This document shows, piece after piece, positions 35,213 through 44,286 of a DNA stretch of 64,000 nucleotides. The notes under the pieces were generated by a model. The model had not been told where the DNA came from. It did not search any database and saw only the letters and a program-made list of their open reading frames with translations. The position numbers and the translations under genes were made by a program. Location: positions 2,294,001-2,358,000 of the forward strand of contig NZ_CP026124.1 of the NCBI RefSeq assembly GCF_002902905.1, read 5' to 3'. The DNA comes from Achromobacter sp. AONIH1. Its GTDB lineage: Bacteria > Pseudomonadota > Gammaproteobacteria > Burkholderiales > Burkholderiaceae_B. Numbering within the stretch: the stretch's first letter is position 1; each line of letters begins with the position of its first letter.

Positions 35213-36232
35213 TCAGGCGTCGGCCAGGCTGCGGCAGGCAAACTCGGCGCGCAGCGAGGCGCCCTGATAGCCCGCCGCCAGCAGCAGGCGCAACAGCAGC
35301 CGGGCCTTGAGTCCGCCCAGGCTGCCGCCGTGGATGGCGCCGCGCGACAGCAGGTCGCTCTCGGATCCGGGGAAGCCGTAAGTGATGCGCAGCACCGGAC
35401 CTGCCGCCACGCGCGTGCTCAGCACGACCGGCATTCGCGCCGCCAGTTCGCCGATGTCCGGCGCCAGCCACGCCGGCACGTGGCCCGCGCCCATGGCTTC
35501 GATGACCGCGCCCTGATAGCCCAGTTGCGGCAGCGCGCGCAGCATGCGCCCGTCGTCGTCCAGCCCGATGCGCAGCAAGGCGACCGGGGTTTCGTCCAGT
35601 CGCGCGGCCGCGACGCGCAGGGCCGGCAGCGGCGCCTGCCAGCCGAACAGGCGGAACTGGCCTTCCTGGATCGTTCCCAGCGGTCCCGCGCCGGGCGAGC
35701 GGAAGGCCGACGGCAGGGTGGTGTGGGTCTTCTGCACGTGCCGCGCGGCATGGGCCTCGTCGCCCAGGACCACCAGCGTGCCGAGTCCGGCGGCGTCCGG
35801 CGAGGCGGCCACGGTCACGGCCGCGAGCAGGTTGGACGGACCGTCCGCGCCCGGCGCCTGGGCGCCGCGCATGGCGCCCGTCACGACCACGGGCAGCGTG
35901 CTCCGCGCCAGCAGTTCCAGGGCGAAAGCGGTTTCCTCGATGGTGTCCGTGCCCTGCACCACGACGGCGCCCTGGCAGCCACGGTCGAAGCCGTCCGCGA
36001 TCACGTCGGACAGGCTGGCGAGATCGCGCAGCGTCAGCGTGGCGCCAGGCTTGTTCGAGTAGGCGACGGTTTCCAGCGCGGCGATCCGCTCCAGCGCCGG
36101 GACGGCGCGGACCAGCTCGTCGGCCTGCAGGGCGGGCTTGATGGCGCCACCGGCGTCCGAGGCCATCGCGATGGTGCCGCCGGTGCCGAGCAGCAGGATG
36201 CGGGGCGGGGTCAGGCCGGGCACGCCGTTCAT
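35213..36232 (-). CDS. L-asparaginase family amidohydrolase
   Basis: 339 residues, close to the ~330 of type I/II asparaginases. The N-terminal nucleophile motif GTGGTIAM (T20) and the second threonine motif QGTDTIEET are both present, with VVTGAMRG for the lysine. It has no signal peptide, so it acts in the cytoplasm. The start ATG at 36232 overlaps the stop of the upstream deacetylase gene. The substrate could be asparagine, glutaminyl amides or an acylated amide; operon partners point to a catabolic role. Confidence 0.88.
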   Translation of the reverse strand: MNGVPGLTPPRILLLGTGGTIAMASDAGGAIKPALQADELVRAVPALERIAALETVAYSNKPGATLTLRDLASLSDVIADGFDRGCQGAVVVQGTDTIEETAFALELLARSTLPVVVTGAMRGAQAPGADGPSNLLAAVTVAASPDAAGLGTLVVLGDEAHAARHVQKTHTTLPSAFRSPGAGPLGTIQEGQFRLFGWQAPLPALRVAAARLDETPVALLRIGLDDDGRMLRALPQLGYQGAVIEAMGAGHVPAWLAPDIGELAARMPVVLSTRVAAGPVLRITYGFPGSESDLLSRGAIHGGSLGGLKARLLLRLLLAAGYQGASLRAEFACRSLADA

Positions 36233-37131
36233 GGCCGGTTTCCTTGCGATTGCGCGCGGTAGATGTCGAGGATCTCTTCGCCCGTGCACATCAGCACGTC
36301 GGGATGCGACAGGATGTGGTCGTAGAGTTCCGCCAGGTAGCGGATCCGGTGCGGCGCGCCGGTGAGATAGGGGTGGATGGAGATGGCCATCACGCGGGGA
36401 ATGTCGGCCCCCTCGCGGTACAGCTGGTCGAACTGGTCGCGGCCGCGCCGCAGCAGTTCATCGGAACCGTGCAATTGCACGGCCGATATCACCACGTCGT
36501 TGAGCTCCACGGTATAGGGCACCGACACGATATCGCCCGAGCGCGTCCTGATGGGCACGGGCTGGTCGTCCAGCACCCAGTCGGCCACATACTCGATGCC
36601 CGCCTCGGCCAGCAGGTCGATGGTGTCGTCGGTTTCCGTCAGGCCGGGGCTTTCCCAGCCGCGCGGCGCGCGGCCGGTGAAGGCCTTGATGGCGGCGATG
36701 GTGTCGCGGATCGCCGTGGCCTGGTCGGCCACGCGATGCATGGGCTGCTGCACATGCCCGTGGCCCATGAATTCCCAGCCGGCGTCGAGCGCGGCCTGGC
36801 AGGCCGGGGCGTATAGCTGGCAAGCCGTGCCGTTCACTGCGAGCGTGGCCTTGAGCCGGCGCGCGTTCAACACATCCAGGAAACGCCAGAAGCCGACGCG
36901 CATGCCGTATTCGTGCCAGCACCAGTTGGGGATGTCGGGCAGCAGCGGCTGACCCATGGGCGGCGGCAGCACCGCACGGGGCATCGCCAGCCCGGGCTGC
37001 CAGTTTTCCACGTTGACGATGGTCCATACGGCGACGCGGGCATTGCCCGGCAGCGTGAAGGGCGCGCGGTGGGTGATCGGTTCGTAGGGCACGCGGTCGC
37101 GCGCGGACCAGGGGGGAGGGGACGGCTGCAT
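36229..37131 (-). CDS. Polysaccharide deacetylase family protein (CE4, PuuE-like)
   Basis: 300 residues of the NodB-type deacetylase fold. The metal-binding aspartate/histidine region appears as WEFMGHGHVQQPMHRV, and the C-terminal histidine motif as ISIHPYLTGAPHRI. Members of this cytoplasmic subgroup include allantoin- and peptidoglycan-related deacylases; the PuuE type hydrolyses allantoin. It heads the operon with asparaginase and MFS genes, divergent from IclR. A ureide or N-acyl amide substrate is likely, though a chitin oligomer cannot be excluded given the LPMO nearby. Confidence 0.82.
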   Translation of the reverse strand: MQPSPPPWSARDRVPYEPITHRAPFTLPGNARVAVWTIVNVENWQPGLAMPRAVLPPPMGQPLLPDIPNWCWHEYGMRVGFWRFLDVLNARRLKATLAVNGTACQLYAPACQAALDAGWEFMGHGHVQQPMHRVADQATAIRDTIAAIKAFTGRAPRGWESPGLTETDDTIDLLAEAGIEYVADWVLDDQPVPIRTRSGDIVSVPYTVELNDVVISAVQLHGSDELLRRGRDQFDQLYREGADIPRVMAISIHPYLTGAPHRIRYLAELYDHILSHPDVLMCTGEEILDIYRAQSQGNRP

Positions 37132-37172
37132 CGGCTTCGCTCCAGCAAGGAATCATTGCGGTGGGCCAACTA

Positions 37173-37187
37173 TTCCAAATAGTGGAA
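37173..37187. promoter_or_regulatory. IclR-type operator, TTCCA-N5-TGGAA
   Basis: A perfect 5-bp inverted repeat with a 5-bp spacer, 42 bases upstream of the deacetylase start. A second copy, TTCCA-N5-TGGAC, is at 37273-37287. IclR proteins bind palindromes of this design. Confidence 0.6.
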
Positions 37188-37272
37188 AAGATGTTGGAAT
37201 GGTTTGACCCGGATACATCGCGAAGACATGCTAGGTTGCTGAATGCAGGCCCACCAAGTGAAATAAATTAAA

Positions 37273-37287
37273 TTCCATCAATTGGAC
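37273..37287. promoter_or_regulatory. IclR-type operator, second copy
   Basis: TTCCATCAATTGGAC ends six bases before the IclR ATG, so binding would block the start of its own gene. Same arms and spacing as the copy at 37173-37187, one mismatch. Confidence 0.5.
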
Positions 37288-37292
37288 TGACG

Positions 37293-38069
37293 ATGAGCCT
37301 AGCCATAGAAACCGTGAACGGCGCCCAGGGCATCACCCGGGCCATTCAGGTGTTGAAGTTGTTGGCGCGCGAGGCCGACGCCGGCATGAGACTGGTTGAT
37401 CTCGCCAGCGCCGCCGGCCTGGCGCGGCCGACCATGCATCGGCTGCTCAGGGCGCTGGTCGCGCAAGGCATGGCGGTGCAGGACACGGCGACGCGCCGCT
37501 ATCGGCTCGGCGCGCTGGTCTTCGAGTTGGGCCTGGCCGCCGCGCATCGGTTCAACCTACGCGATCTGAGCATGTCCGCCCTGACTCGTCTGGCCGTTGA
37601 GACTGGCGATACCAGCTTCCTGTTCGTGCGCAGCGGTAACGATGCGGTATGCATCAATCGCGTCCAGGGCGGCTATCCGATCCAGACGCCGGCCTTGCCG
37701 ATGGGCAGCCGCCAGCCCTTGGGTGTGAGCGCCGGCGGCCTGGCGCTGCTGGCCAATCTGACGCCGGCGGAGCAGGAAGGGATCATCGATGCCATCGCGC
37801 CGCGCCTGGGCGCCTACGGCGACCTGGACGCGCGCGACGTGCGGACGCATTGCGCGCAGGCCGCCAAGGTCGGCTACGCGTTGATCGCCAATCGCGCGGT
37901 TCCGGGCATCAGTGCGGTCGGCCTGCCGGTGCACAGCGACAGCGGCCTGCTGCTGGCGGCCGTGACCGTGGCGACCACGCACGGCCGCATGACCGACGCA
38001 AGGGTGCGCGAGGTGCTGCCTGTGTTGCGCCGCGCGGCGCGCGAGATCGGAGAGTTGCTGCGGCAGTAG
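37293..38069 (+). CDS. IclR family transcriptional regulator
   Basis: 258 residues: an N-terminal winged helix (RLVDLASAAGLARPTMHRLL, ~residues 35-60) and a C-terminal IclR effector domain (GSRQPLGVSAGGLALLAN, AVGLPVHS). It lies divergent from the deacetylase-asparaginase-MFS operon, with two matched inverted repeats in between, and most likely regulates that operon and itself. Confidence 0.92.
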   Translation: MSLAIETVNGAQGITRAIQVLKLLAREADAGMRLVDLASAAGLARPTMHRLLRALVAQGMAVQDTATRRYRLGALVFELGLAAAHRFNLRDLSMSALTRLAVETGDTSFLFVRSGNDAVCINRVQGGYPIQTPALPMGSRQPLGVSAGGLALLANLTPAEQEGIIDAIAPRLGAYGDLDARDVRTHCAQAAKVGYALIANRAVPGISAVGLPVHSDSGLLLAAVTVATTHGRMTDARVREVLPVLRRAAREIGELLRQ

Positions 38070-38132
38070 CGGACAAGGGCTGGCCGTGGCGGTTGCGCAG
38101 TAGGCACGCCCGTGTCCGGGTGGCCCGCGCCG

Positions 38133-38360
38133 CTAGCCGGGTCGCGAGATGAACGCGAGCGCCTGTTCCACGATCGGGCCAGGATCGTCGGTCGCCATCT
38201 TGAGCGCGCTGAAGTGATCGTCTCCGTCAAGCGCCTGGCAGACGGCGGGATCGCCATTCCCGGCCCAGCATTCCGCCATTTCCCGGCTTTGCCGCAGGAA
38301 CGCCGTGCGCAGTTGTCCCGTCAAATACTGATGCTCGAGCTGCCGCATATCCATCTTCAA
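38133..38360 (-). pseudogene. C-terminal fragment of an arylformamidase-like alpha/beta hydrolase
   Basis: 75 residues that show only the end of an alpha/beta hydrolase: FLRQSREMAECWAG and GDDHFSAL, with the DHF histidine being the last member of a catalytic triad, then PIVEQALAFIS. The nucleophile elbow and the whole N-terminal two thirds are missing, and the sequence before it encodes the SDR. The same motif order (YIRQSRDYAQAL, GKNHYNIL) ends the complete hydrolase at 43386-44261. It is probably a decayed paralog kept at the end of the operon. Confidence 0.65.
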
Positions 38361-38363
38361 CCT

Positions 38364-39158
38364 TCAAGGGGTCAACCTGCCGCCGTTCAGATGCAGGACC
38401 TGCCCCGTGATGTAGCCGGCACCCGGTCCGGAAAGAAACAGGATGGGCCCGACGATGTCGGCGGGGCTGGCAACGCGGCCCAGCGGGATGGAGGATACAT
38501 ACTTGTCGCTCAGCTGGTCGAACCAGCCTCGGTCGCTCACGATGTCCTCGCGTCCGGTGCCGCCCCCCAGAAAGGCCGTCTCGACGGCCCCAGGCGCCAC
38601 CACATTGGCGCGCACATGAGGAGCCAGTTCCATGGCGAATGCCTTGGTCAGGCTGACCAGGGCGCCCTTGGACGCGGCGTAGGCGCCCATGCCCGGCATG
38701 ACCTGGTAGCCCAGGCTCGATGCCACGGTCGTTATCGAGGGCGTTTCGCTGGCACGCAACAGCGGCAGCAGCTCGCGTACCAGGATATGCGCGGATGTCA
38801 GGTTCACCGACATCAGGTCATTCCATGCCGACAGCGCGACCTCGGCCAAGGGACGGCGCGGCAGTATCGGATAGCCGCAGAGGAACACGAATGCATCGAC
38901 GTTCCGCCAGGCGCTCCGGATCTGTCCGACCGCCTCGATGATGGATTGCTCTTCAAGCGCGTCAAAGCCGACGTAGCGGGCGCCGGCAACGCGGCAGTCG
39001 GGGCGGATGGCCTTGGGCAGGTCCAGCACGGTGACGTTCACGCCATGGGCCAGCGCCTGGGCGACGAGTTCGCGTCCGATGCCGCCGCAGCCGCCGGCGA
39101 CCACCATGTGCGAGCCCGTTTTCGGACCCAGCCAGTTGTCGTCATGCGCCATCATCAT
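38364..39158 (-). CDS. SDR family oxidoreductase
   Basis: 264 residues. The cofactor motif is VAGGCGGIGRELV, with Gly-rich spacing (GGxGGIG) in place of the usual TGxxxGIG; the Asp of VTVLDLP suggests NAD preference. Ser and Tyr/Lys are in VASSLGYQVMPGMGAYAASK. The start overlaps the stop of the flavoprotein gene. In this operon it would process the ketone or alcohol formed by the upstream dehydrogenase. Confidence 0.87.
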   Translation of the reverse strand: MMMAHDDNWLGPKTGSHMVVAGGCGGIGRELVAQALAHGVNVTVLDLPKAIRPDCRVAGARYVGFDALEEQSIIEAVGQIRSAWRNVDAFVFLCGYPILPRRPLAEVALSAWNDLMSVNLTSAHILVRELLPLLRASETPSITTVASSLGYQVMPGMGAYAASKGALVSLTKAFAMELAPHVRANVVAPGAVETAFLGGGTGREDIVSDRGWFDQLSDKYVSSIPLGRVASPADIVGPILFLSGPGAGYITGQVLHLNGGRLTP

Positions 39159-40681
39159 TTCTCCGTGAGAATCCCGTACTTTCCGGGGCTGATGACGCCA
39201 TTGGGGTCAAGCGCCTTCTTGATGGCGGCGCAGGCGTCGCGCAGTTCCGGGATCATCTGCCGCATGTGCAGGTCGTGGTAGTCCGCCGGGGCGCGGCCAA
39301 CGCCGACGCCGTGCCTGGCGAATGTTTCGGCCAGCTCCCGATAGCAGGCATCGGCCCGCGCGTTTTCGTTCTTGTCGTCCTTGTTCCAGACCAGGACATG
39401 CAGGCCCCGCGCGAATCGCGCGGACGCGACGTGCATGACGATGTAATCCATCCCGTGCTTGGCGAAAATGGCGCGCCCGAGACGATCGAGCGCCAGCGCC
39501 TGTTTGCCCACCATGGGCGTGCCGGGCAGGAACCATGAGTTGCCGCTGCCGGGCCGCCACTGCAGCATGCCCAATTCGTTGGCGCTGGGGCGGCCGTCCA
39601 TGGAATCGATCGCCACGCGCAGCGGCGCCATGCCCAGCGCCTCTTCATGGCTGATGTAGCGGGCCTTGCCGCTGCGCTCGAAATGCGCCCGCACGCGCTG
39701 GATCTGCGGCTCAAGCGCGGCGTCGGACGGGCCATAGAACATGCCGGACACCTGCCAGGCGCCCAGCCCATGCTTGCGCTGCAGCGCGGCGCGGCCTGCG
39801 TCCGAGATGCCATCCTTCGATCCGGCCATGTACTCGGGATTGCGTTCCTCCGGCGCCAGCGCGTACAGATCATTCGCCACGCGGAACAGGCTCGGCACGA
39901 AATTGGAGAGCTTCAGGGGGCGGCAGAGATCGATGATCTGTTCTATGTCCTCGTCGTCCGGAAAGACGAAGTGAAAGGAGCGCGAGACGGGCGGCCGGGG
40001 CATGAGCCAGATGCCCACGCGCGTCACGATCCCGAAATTGGACTGCGCGAACAGCCCGTCCAGCGCCGGCCCCGATGAGAACCGCGAGACGTGCCAGTTG
40101 ATCGGATCCTCGGTATCCAGACCGCCGTCGCCGGTGCGGATGACGTCGCCATTGCCCAGGACGATCTCCATGCCGCAGAGCATGCCGAAGTGGTCGAAGT
40201 AGGGGCCGTAGCCGGCTCCTCGGTCCAGCGCGTTGCCGATGATGCCGCCATGCGGCGGGCCGGAGGTCGCGGAGACCATCAGCTTGTTGCCGCGCCGCGC
40301 GAGTTCGTCATGGAGCATCTGAAAGCTGACGCCCGGCTCGAGTTCGGCGTAGCACGTTTCCTCGTTGACCTGGAGGATGCGGTTCATGCGGTATCCCAGA
40401 TCCACCACAACCTGGCCGGCGCTGGTCGGCGCCCGGGAGCCCAGCCCGATGTTGTTGCCCGTGCTGATGGGGTAGAGCTCGATGCGCCACCGATTGGCCG
40501 CAAGGACGATGGCGCGCACGTGTTCCGTTGACGCTGGAAACAGCACGGCCGATGGTTCCCGGACCGGCGCCGGCAGGGTATGTTCGCCGTAGCGGGCGAG
40601 CGTTTCCCGCCGCGTGTCCACCCACTGTTCGCCGATGCCGGCGGCGACTTCCCGCAGGAAGCCCTGCATTCCCTCGTTCAT
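39155..40681 (-). CDS. FAD-binding oxidoreductase, 4-cresol dehydrogenase/VAO family
   Basis: 508 residues, close to the 521 of PchF. The PP-loop FAD fold is visible at residues ~55-110 (YPISTGNNIGLGSRAP) and in SGPPHGGIIGNALDRG; LFAQSNFGIVTRVGIWLMP is highly characteristic of the 4-cresol dehydrogenase/vanillyl alcohol oxidase group. The ATG at 40681 has AGGAG upstream. The usual partner of 4-cresol dehydrogenase is a cytochrome c; here the gene just upstream encodes a GlcF-like iron-sulfur protein instead. An alkylphenol or a hydroxyacid are both possible substrates. Confidence 0.88.
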   Translation of the reverse strand: MNEGMQGFLREVAAGIGEQWVDTRRETLARYGEHTLPAPVREPSAVLFPASTEHVRAIVLAANRWRIELYPISTGNNIGLGSRAPTSAGQVVVDLGYRMNRILQVNEETCYAELEPGVSFQMLHDELARRGNKLMVSATSGPPHGGIIGNALDRGAGYGPYFDHFGMLCGMEIVLGNGDVIRTGDGGLDTEDPINWHVSRFSSGPALDGLFAQSNFGIVTRVGIWLMPRPPVSRSFHFVFPDDEDIEQIIDLCRPLKLSNFVPSLFRVANDLYALAPEERNPEYMAGSKDGISDAGRAALQRKHGLGAWQVSGMFYGPSDAALEPQIQRVRAHFERSGKARYISHEEALGMAPLRVAIDSMDGRPSANELGMLQWRPGSGNSWFLPGTPMVGKQALALDRLGRAIFAKHGMDYIVMHVASARFARGLHVLVWNKDDKNENARADACYRELAETFARHGVGVGRAPADYHDLHMRQMIPELRDACAAIKKALDPNGVISPGKYGILTEK

Positions 40682-40706
40682 GATGTCTCCTGTGGATAGG
40701 CGTGGA

Positions 40707-42107
40707 TCACCAGATCCCGACGTCGTCGCCGTCGGGCTTGGTCTTCTTGTGCAGCCTGACGACGGCTGAGGCTTGCGTCCCGGGAGCGCTGTCCTCGGCT
40801 GTGGTCGGCGCGGGCAGTTCTTCGAGCGTGATGTCCTCCAGCGCCGACGGCCGCTGGCCGCCGTAGGCCCAATCGAGCAGCTCGACGGTGTGTACGATGG
40901 GCGCGTCGCTGTACTGGCCGATTTGCGTGATGCATCCGATATTGCCCGCGGCAATGATCTGTGGCGCCAGGCCCGCGATGTTCATTGCTTTCCTTTGTCC
41001 CAGCTGCCGGGCAAGGTCGGGCTGCAGCAGGTTGTAGGTTCCCGCGGAACCACAGCAGAAGTGCGCTTCCGGTATGTCCTGCACGAGGTAGCCTGCCTTG
41101 CGCAGCAGCGCGCGCGGCGGGTCAGTGACCTTCTGCGCGTTGCGCAGGGAACACGCGTCATGGTAGGCAACGTGGTGCCGCCGGGGAGCGGGCGGGTCGG
41201 GCGGATTCATGCGCATCAGCCATTCGGTGATGTCGAGCGCCAGCGCGGATACGCGCGCGGCCGCGACGGCGTGGTCGCTGTCCTGCAACAGATGGACGTA
41301 GTCCTTGACGGTTGTGCCGCAGCCCGATGCATTGACCAGGATGGCGTCCAGGCCCTCGCCGTCGATTTCCGCGATCCAGGCCCGCACGTTGGCCTTGGCG
41401 AATTCTCGGGCCTGCTTGCGGTTGCCCATGTGCAGATTCAACGAGCCGCAGCAGGCCGCCGAGGCCGGTACGACCACTTCGCAACCCAGGCGCGTCAGCA
41501 GGCGTATCGTCGCGTCGTTGATGTGCGGCGAGAGCACGGGCTGCACGCAACCCGCCAGCAAGGCGACGCGCCACTTCCGTTCGCCGCAGGCGGGGTAGCG
41601 GTATTGGCGCAGGCCTGCCTGGCGTCGTTCGGGAATCAGGCGCAATGCGCTGCGCAGGAAGGGCGGCAGCGCCGCCGAGAAGGGCCTGACCAGGCGGCCC
41701 AGACCTAGCGCCATCCGGAACAGGGCGGGGCGCGGCAAAACGCGGCCGAGCAAGGCTCGGGCGATGCGCTGTCCAGGCGGACGCCGGTAGTTGTCCTCTA
41801 TGTGCGCGCGCGCCGTATCGACCAGATGCATGTAGTCGACTTTCACCGCGCAGGTGGTCATGCACGACATGCAGGAAAGACACCGGTCTATGTGCGCAAC
41901 GGTCCGCGGCGTCGGTGCGCGCTGGCTTTCCAGCATTTCCTTGATCAGATCGATGCGGCCGCGCGGGCCATCGTTCTCGTCGTGCAGCAGAACGTAAGTG
42001 GGGCATCCCGCCGTGCAAAAGCCGAAGTGCTGGCACGTATTCAGGATTCTGTCCGCTTCCGCGATCGCGGGATCGGCGAGCTGCTCATCTGTCAGGCTGG
42101 TCTTCAT
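40707..42107 (-). CDS. GlcF-like iron-sulfur subunit
   Basis: 466 residues with the two cluster motifs of glycolate oxidase GlcF and heterodisulfide reductase: CQHFGFCTAGCP near residue 25 and CLSCMSCMTTCAVKVDY near 75. Two CCG-type domains follow (AACCGSLNLH, FCCGSAGTYNLLQP). It precedes the FAD dehydrogenase gene by 25 bases and would carry its electrons to the quinone pool. The C-terminal ~45 residues after the CCG domain are a charged extension. The ATG at 42107 was chosen because the conserved part starts there. Confidence 0.88.
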   Translation of the reverse strand: MKTSLTDEQLADPAIAEADRILNTCQHFGFCTAGCPTYVLLHDENDGPRGRIDLIKEMLESQRAPTPRTVAHIDRCLSCMSCMTTCAVKVDYMHLVDTARAHIEDNYRRPPGQRIARALLGRVLPRPALFRMALGLGRLVRPFSAALPPFLRSALRLIPERRQAGLRQYRYPACGERKWRVALLAGCVQPVLSPHINDATIRLLTRLGCEVVVPASAACCGSLNLHMGNRKQAREFAKANVRAWIAEIDGEGLDAILVNASGCGTTVKDYVHLLQDSDHAVAAARVSALALDITEWLMRMNPPDPPAPRRHHVAYHDACSLRNAQKVTDPPRALLRKAGYLVQDIPEAHFCCGSAGTYNLLQPDLARQLGQRKAMNIAGLAPQIIAAGNIGCITQIGQYSDAPIVHTVELLDWAYGGQRPSALEDITLEELPAPTTAEDSAPGTQASAVVRLHKKTKPDGDDVGIW

Positions 42108-42373
42108 GTCCGCGACGGTATGGTCTCCGATGGAATGATTCTGAAGGCCGGCCGTGAAACAAGTCTTGGCGCGAAGCGCAGATAGCTTGTGCCAGCGCGA
42201 TGTCTGCGCACCGGGCTTGTCTTTCCGGGCCATGCCGGGGCGACCGCGCCGCCCCATGGGTAGTGCCGGGCGCTTGCGACCATTCAAGATGCGCGACAGA
42301 CCAAGCGCCGTTTCCTGGCTACGGTAAGGTTTCCTGGCCCGCTCACCGTGCGCCATATTCCAAGGGGGACGCC

Positions 42374-43357
42374 ATGCTCAGGTTCATCATCGGTCGAATC
42401 ATCTTCTGCATCGCCGCGATGCTGTCCACCGCCGCCCTGGCGGCCGACAGCGCGTACCCGTCCCAGCCCATTCACATCATCGTGCCCTACGCGGCGGGCA
42501 GCACCGGAGACATGGTCGTGAGGCTGATCGCGCCAGGAATGGAGCAGGCGCTGAAGGGAAAGATCATCATTGAGAATCGTCCGGGCGCGGGCGGGAACAT
42601 CGGCACGAATTTCGTCGCCAACGCCGCGCCTGACGGCCATACGCTGCTGATGGCCGCGGTCAACAACTACGCGATCAACCAGTTCGTGTATCGATCCTTG
42701 ATCGAAAGGCCGATCAAGCCGCTGGCGCCGGTGTCCAAGGTCATTGAAACGCCGTATGTCATGTATGCAAGCGGCGCCGTGCAGGTCAAGGATGTGCAGG
42801 CCTTCATCGCGCTGGCCAGGGAACGGCCGGGCACGTTCTTCTATGCCTCTTCGGGAGTGGGCACGGCGCCCCACCTGGCGGGGCTGTTGTTCGCGCGCCT
42901 GGCCGGCGTGCGGATGGAGCACGTGCCATACAAGGGCAATGCGGAGTCGGTGCGCGCCTTGCTTGCCAACGAGGTGCAGGTCTATTTCGCCAGCGTATCG
43001 GCCGGGCTGGAGCAGGTGGCCAGCGGGGCCAAGGGGATTCATGTATTGACGACTGCCTGGCCCTCGCGCCTGCCGGGCTATCCCGATGCGCCGTCGGCGG
43101 CGGAGTCGGGCGTGCCCGGCCTGAACGTATCGAACTGGTGGGGCCTGGGCGCGCCATCCGGAACGCCGCTCGCCGTTCGCGAGAAATTGGCGGCGGCGGT
43201 TGCTCAGGCGCTTGACGATCCACAGGTCCGGGCACAGTTCGAGAAGTTGGGAATCTCCGCGGCGGCCAATGCGCCGGCGGCGTTCGCGGCCGACATCGCG
43301 TCGGACACCCGCCGTTGGGGGGAACTCATCAAGTCTTCGGGTATCGAGCCGCAGTAG
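42374..43357 (+). CDS. Bug/TctC-type tripartite tricarboxylate receptor
   Basis: 327 residues with a signal peptide (FCIAAMLSTAALA) and the family signature VPYAAGSTGDMVVRLIAP, then IIIENRPGAGGNIGTNFVA and ASSGVGTAPHLAGLLF. Bug proteins bind carboxylated small molecules in the periplasm and are greatly expanded in Bordetella and relatives. No TctAB membrane genes lie beside it. It is divergent from the GlcF/FAD operon and is followed by an alpha/beta hydrolase, so they probably serve one substrate. Confidence 0.92.
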   Translation: MLRFIIGRIIFCIAAMLSTAALAADSAYPSQPIHIIVPYAAGSTGDMVVRLIAPGMEQALKGKIIIENRPGAGGNIGTNFVANAAPDGHTLLMAAVNNYAINQFVYRSLIERPIKPLAPVSKVIETPYVMYASGAVQVKDVQAFIALARERPGTFFYASSGVGTAPHLAGLLFARLAGVRMEHVPYKGNAESVRALLANEVQVYFASVSAGLEQVASGAKGIHVLTTAWPSRLPGYPDAPSAAESGVPGLNVSNWWGLGAPSGTPLAVREKLAAAVAQALDDPQVRAQFEKLGISAAANAPAAFAADIASDTRRWGELIKSSGIEPQ

Positions 43358-43385
43358 GCGCTCGATGAACTTCAAGGGGCACGGA

Positions 43386-44261
43386 ATGCCGCAACATGTC
43401 TATCGGAATCTGGATCAGGCGGAACTCGATCGCGAGTACAACGCCGCGGCTCATGTGGGCGACACCAGGCCGTACTTCGACGACTACAACGCCAGAAGCG
43501 CGGCGGCCAGGGCCAGCCTGCTGTTTTCGCCGGATGTCCCATATGGCGGCGAGGAAGGCGAGACGCTGGATATCTTTTTCCAGTCCAGGTCTTGCGGGGC
43601 GCCCGTGCATATCTTCTTCCATGGCGGGGGCTATCGCTCGCAGGACAAGTACAACTTCAGCTTCGTGGCCGGGCCGCTGGTCGAGCGGGGCGCGGTCGTT
43701 GTCATCCCGAATTACGGCCTGTGTCCCGCGGTCGGCCTGGACGACATCGTGGCGCAGACCCGCCGCAGCATTGCCTGGGTGTATCGGCACGCCCGCATCA
43801 TGGGAGGCGATCCCAATGCGATCACGATCTCCGGCCACTCCGCCGGCGCGCATATCGTCGCGCGCGCGCTGGAAGCCTGCTGGGATGATCATGGCGCGCC
43901 GGATGACGTCATCAAGGCGGCCATCTCGCTAAGCGGAATCTATGACCAGGAGGCGCGGCGGCTTTCTTTCCTCAATCAATATCTGCGGCTGGATCAGGCC
44001 CAGTCCTTGAGGAATTCGAGCATGTTCCGCACGCCAAGACGGCGGGTGCCCTATGTGATCGCCGTGGCGGAACACGAAACGGGCGAGTACATCCGGCAAT
44101 CCAGGGACTACGCCCAGGCGCTCCAGGGCAAAAGCTATGACGTGAGCTATCTGCAGGTCCAGGGGAAGAATCACTACAACATCCTGGATGCATTCCTTGA
44201 TTTTTCCCATCCCCTGGGTCATGCGCTCCATGAACAGGTGTTCAGGGGCAGTCGCGCCTGA
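43386..44261 (+). CDS. Alpha/beta hydrolase (arylformamidase/esterase-like)
   Basis: 291 residues from the ATG at 43386 (AAGGGG upstream); an ATG at 43365 is also possible. The oxyanion motif HGGGYRS, nucleophile elbow GHSAGAH and last histidine region GKNHYNIL give a complete Ser/His catalytic set of the kynurenine formamidase / esterase group. It follows the Bug receptor by 28 bases and may hydrolyse an ester or amide taken up by it. A fragment of a close relative survives at 38133-38360. Confidence 0.87.
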   Translation: MPQHVYRNLDQAELDREYNAAAHVGDTRPYFDDYNARSAAARASLLFSPDVPYGGEEGETLDIFFQSRSCGAPVHIFFHGGGYRSQDKYNFSFVAGPLVERGAVVVIPNYGLCPAVGLDDIVAQTRRSIAWVYRHARIMGGDPNAITISGHSAGAHIVARALEACWDDHGAPDDVIKAAISLSGIYDQEARRLSFLNQYLRLDQAQSLRNSSMFRTPRRRVPYVIAVAEHETGEYIRQSRDYAQALQGKSYDVSYLQVQGKNHYNILDAFLDFSHPLGHALHEQVFRGSRA

Positions 44262-44286
44262 AAGGCGCTGGAGGGCAGGGGAAATG

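Noticed and set aside
34075..36262. Plus-strand open frames opposite the MFS and asparaginase genes
   Set aside because: No ribosome site and biased Arg/Gln composition; the minus-strand genes have full family motifs.
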